Positions 4,651 through 6,872 of a DNA stretch of 6,872 nucleotides are shown here, piece after piece; position 1 is the first letter of the stretch; every line of letters starts with the position of its first letter. Both the position numbers and the translations under genes were made by a program. Source of the DNA: PXRE01 sp964435625 (GTDB taxonomy: Archaea > Halobacteriota > Halobacteria > Halobacteriales > PXRE01); assembly GCA_964435625.1 (NCBI GenBank), contig CAYTAG010000188.1, positions 1 through 6,872 of the forward strand, written 5' to 3'. The notes beneath the pieces were generated by a model. The model worked only from the letters and a program-made list of their open reading frames with translations. It had not been told where the DNA came from and ran no database searches.

Positions 4651-6462
4651 ATGTCGGGTATCGTCGCGGCATTCAGTCGGGAGGGGCAGGTCCGGTCCGG
4701 GCGGTTCGACCGGGCGCTGGAGTCGCTGGCCTACCGCGGTCACGACGGGAGCGACCGGTGGGTCGAGGACGGCGTCGCGCTGGGCCACCAGCACTTCTGG
4801 ACGACCCCGGAGGAGGTCGGGGAGCGCCAGCCGGTCCGGGTCGGCGACGCCACGGTCGCCTTCGCCGGCCGCCTCGACGACCGGGCTGCACTGTCTGCTG
4901 CGCTGCCGGTCGGGGCCGCCCTGGCGGAGACGACCGACGCGGAACTGTTCGGCCACGCCTACGAGGAGTGGGGACCGGCGTGTCTCGACCGGGCCGTCGG
5001 GGCGTTCGGGGTGGCGCTGTGGGACCACCGCCGGGAGCGGCTGGTCTGCGCCCGGGACAAGACGGGCATCCGGCACCTGTTCGTGGCCGTGACCGAGGAG
5101 GCCGTCGTCGTCGCCTCGGACGTAGGGGCCGTCCGGGCGTACGCATCAGTTCCGGATGCTGTCGCCGACCCGTCCCTGGCGGCGTTCCTGCAGACGTCGC
5201 CGGGCACCGTCGACGGGAGCTTCCACGAGGGCGTCGACCGCCTCCCCGCGGGGTCCCGGCTGATCGCGGACGACTCGGTCCGGACCGAGCGGTACTGGCA
5301 CCCGACCGACGGTCCCTCGCTCGGTTCGGCCGGGCGGGCGGAACTGCGCTCGCGGCTCCGGGAGGCCGTCCGCGAGGCCACCCGGGACCGGCTCAGGTGT
5401 CGCGAGCGGCCGGCGCTGTTCATGAGCGGCGGCCTCGACTCGACGACGGTCGGGGGCGTCGCCGCCGAGGTAGAGGCCCCCACGGCGCCGCCGGCCCCGT
5501 TCTCGATGGTGTTCGAGGCCGTCGAGGACGAGCGACTCACCCAGGGCGAGCGCCAGCGCATCCACGACCTCGCGCGGCGACACGACCTCCCGCTGACCGA
5601 GGTGGTCGTCGACGACGCCCGCCCGTTCGACGACCCGGAGGCCTTCGCGGACGCGCTCTCGGAGGGGCCGTGCCTGGAGCCGCTGACGTGGGCCATCGAC
5701 CGCGCGCAGGAGCAGGCCGCCGACGTTGGCCACCAGGTCGCGCTGACCGGCCACGGCGGCAACCTGTTCAACGGGTCGCAGTTCGCCTACGCGGACCTGC
5801 TGCGCAACGGGAAGTTCCTGACGCTGCTCCGGCACGCCCGCCGGAGTCCGATGCCGACCCGGCAACTGCTGGTCTGGTACGCCGCCGCGCCGACGTTCCC
5901 GGGACTCGCCAAGCGGTTCGCGGACGTCGACGAGGGGCCGCCCGAGTGGCTTGGGCCGGCGCTCCGGGGCATCGAGGTGACGCCCGAGCGCGAGGGGTCG
6001 TTCGACGGCGTCCACTGGAGGCGGAACTACCGGGAGATGACCGGCGTCGGCCGGGAGTTCAAACTGCACGCCACCCGCCGGCAGGCGCTCCGGCACGGCC
6101 TGGACCTCCGGATGCCGTACCTCGACGCGCGCGTGGTCGAACTCGGGTACGCCATCCCGCCGTACGAACTCCTCTCCGCCGGGGAGCGCAACGGCCTGTT
6201 CCGGGAGGCGTTCGGAGACCTGCTGCCCGAATCCGTCCGCGCCATCCGGAAGGGCCAGCACTTCGACGCCTTCGTGTCCGCCTGCGTCCGCGACGGCAGC
6301 GACTACCTCCGGGAGCTGTTCGCGGACTCCCGGCTGGAATCCCGGGGCTACGTCGCGGACGGGGCGGCGACCGACCAGCTGGACGCCGTACTGGAGGACG
6401 GCGGCAACCTGGTCCTGCTGTGGCGGCTGTTCGCGTCTGAGCAGTGGCTGCGGCGGTTCTAG
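4651..6462 (+). CDS. Asparagine-synthetase-like ATP-dependent amide ligase, glutaminase-dead (lasso cyclase/beta-lactam synthetase type)
   Basis: The 603-residue protein has an N-terminal class II glutamine-amidotransferase fold (about 1-200) and a C-terminal synthetase domain (about 225-603). The nucleophile Cys of AsnB is replaced by Ser (MSGIVAAF), and the glutamine-binding strand (NGE in AsnB) reads AGR (72-74), so it should not hydrolyse glutamine. The ATP/PPi loop FMSGGLDST (257-265) is intact, so substrate adenylation is plausible. The second conserved loop, GEGAD in AsnB, reads GHGGN (367-371), changing an Asp to Asn. RMPYLDARVVEL (487-498) and IRKGQHFDAF (532-541, K534 aligning with a catalytic Lys) are typical of the family, and the ending LWRLFASEQWLRRF resembles lasso cyclases. 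Such enzymes close an amide within a substrate. The small ORF 66 bases upstream is a candidate substrate. Alternatives are a metabolite-specific amidase-type ligase or an ammonia-dependent AsnB variant. Confidence 0.85.
   Translation: MSGIVAAFSREGQVRSGRFDRALESLAYRGHDGSDRWVEDGVALGHQHFWTTPEEVGERQPVRVGDATVAFAGRLDDRAALSAALPVGAALAETTDAELFGHAYEEWGPACLDRAVGAFGVALWDHRRERLVCARDKTGIRHLFVAVTEEAVVVASDVGAVRAYASVPDAVADPSLAAFLQTSPGTVDGSFHEGVDRLPAGSRLIADDSVRTERYWHPTDGPSLGSAGRAELRSRLREAVREATRDRLRCRERPALFMSGGLDSTTVGGVAAEVEAPTAPPAPFSMVFEAVEDERLTQGERQRIHDLARRHDLPLTEVVVDDARPFDDPEAFADALSEGPCLEPLTWAIDRAQEQAADVGHQVALTGHGGNLFNGSQFAYADLLRNGKFLTLLRHARRSPMPTRQLLVWYAAAPTFPGLAKRFADVDEGPPEWLGPALRGIEVTPEREGSFDGVHWRRNYREMTGVGREFKLHATRRQALRHGLDLRMPYLDARVVELGYAIPPYELLSAGERNGLFREAFGDLLPESVRAIRKGQHFDAFVSACVRDGSDYLRELFADSRLESRGYVADGAATDQLDAVLEDGGNLVLLWRLFASEQWLRRF
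6459..6462. other. CTAG serving as the stop of two convergent genes
   Basis: The palindrome CTAG gives TAG on the plus strand (6460-6462, end of the AsnB-like gene) and TAG on the minus strand (6461-6459, end of the dUTPase-like gene). The two coding regions overlap by four bases with no room for separate terminators. Confidence 0.9.
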
Positions 6463-6872
6463 AGGTTCTCGCCCTGGTAGGAGCCGTCGTAGGTGTCCTC
6501 GTGGTCGCCCCGCGCCAGCACCAGTTGGCCGATGCGAGCGCCCTTCTCGATCTCGACGTCCCGGAGCACCTGGAGGAAGCCCTCGCCTTTGCCCTCGTAG
6601 CCGGCGTCCCAGACGGCGGTGTTGAGCATGCAGGTGTTGCGAAGCAGCGTCGACCGGGGGTAGACGAACCCGACGTGGCCCTCCGGAATCTCGACGGTCT
6701 CGGCGTAGCGGACGACGTACCCGCCGATGGGCAGGTAGAACGCGTCGGGGACGTGCTCGCCGATTTCGTCGGCTTCGATCTCCTGGCGCTCGCCCAGTTC
6801 TCTGTCGTCGCGGCCGATGCGGCCGGGGTCCCGTTGCTCGAAGACCGTCTCGACCGTGAGGTCGACGCCGTT
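6459..6872 (-). CDS. dut: dUTPase/dCTP-deaminase-family protein, 5' end outside window
   Basis: The visible 137 residues are the C-terminal part of a trimeric enzyme that removes pyrophosphate from dUTP, or deaminates dCTP, keeping uracil out of DNA and supplying dUMP for thymidylate synthesis. Recognisable pieces are NGVDLTVETVFEQ (1-13 of the visible part), the YPRSTLLRN motif (71-79), TAVWDAGYEGKGEGFLQV (85-102) with D89, and RIGQLVLA (113-120). The end DGSYQGENL is typical of haloarchaeal members, which are about 155-160 residues, so about 20 N-terminal residues lie beyond the right edge. Motif III reads VWDAGYEG, which I associate with haloarchaeal proteins annotated as dUTPase; dCTP deaminase remains possible. 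It converges on the AsnB-like gene and its stop overlaps that gene's stop. Confidence 0.85.
   Translation of the reverse strand, partial: NGVDLTVETVFEQRDPGRIGRDDRELGERQEIEADEIGEHVPDAFYLPIGGYVVRYAETVEIPEGHVGFVYPRSTLLRNTCMLNTAVWDAGYEGKGEGFLQVLRDVEIEKGARIGQLVLARGDHEDTYDGSYQGENL

Noticed and set aside
3400..5076. Minus-strand ORF of 558 codons spanning the methyltransferase and the start of the AsnB-like gene
   Set aside because: It crosses two well-supported genes in other frames and has shadow-type composition.
4651..6462. Naming the ligase as a functional glutamine-dependent asparagine synthetase (asnB)
   Set aside because: The catalytic N-terminal Cys and glutamine-binding residues are absent, so glutamine-dependent activity is not expected.

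Overview
The window looks like chromosomal DNA from a haloarchaeon (class Halobacteria). It is very GC-rich, third codon positions are almost all G or C, the predicted proteins are rich in Asp and Glu, AT-rich TATA-like boxes precede starts, and some genes start leaderless or with overlapping GTGA junctions. I cannot assign a genus.

Left part (1-3077): three perfect hairpins (6-94) and a poorly coding stretch lead into a damaged remnant of the C-terminus of a DppC/OppC-type permease (about 429-587). Two intact, translationally coupled ATPase genes of a peptide-type ABC importer follow: a DppD/OppD homologue (628-1779) and a DppF/OppF homologue (1776-3077). The DppF-like protein has about 100 extra residues inside its four-cysteine C-terminal domain. 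No intact permease or binding-protein gene is visible.

Middle (3078-4280): a 558-base convergent intergenic region starts with degenerate GC-rich direct repeats that copy the end of dppF. It also holds an 8-bp perfect hairpin and, at low confidence, a small minus-strand ORF. Beyond it lies a minus-strand class I SAM O-methyltransferase of the catechol/caffeoyl-CoA type (3636-4280).

Right part (4366-6872): this is the most interesting region. An AT-rich divergent promoter region precedes a 43-residue ORF (4453-4584) that has a TATA-like box, a GGAG Shine-Dalgarno sequence and a downstream T6 tract. Next comes a 603-residue asparagine-synthetase-like protein (4651-6462). It keeps the SGGLDS pyrophosphatase motif but has lost the N-terminal glutaminase Cys (MSGI instead of MCGI). 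A glutaminase-dead AsnB-like ligase is the architecture of lasso-peptide cyclases and beta-lactam synthetases, so small ORF plus ligase, possibly with the divergent methyltransferase, is a candidate peptide-modifying cassette. No lasso B protein (RRE/PqqD-like or transglutaminase-like protease) is in the window, and the small ORF does not fit the usual lasso core rule, so the function is an inference.

The right edge holds the 3' part of a minus-strand dUTPase/dCTP-deaminase-family gene. Its stop codon shares a CTAG tetranucleotide with the stop of the AsnB-like gene. I see no tRNA, rRNA, CRISPR array or complete insertion sequence.
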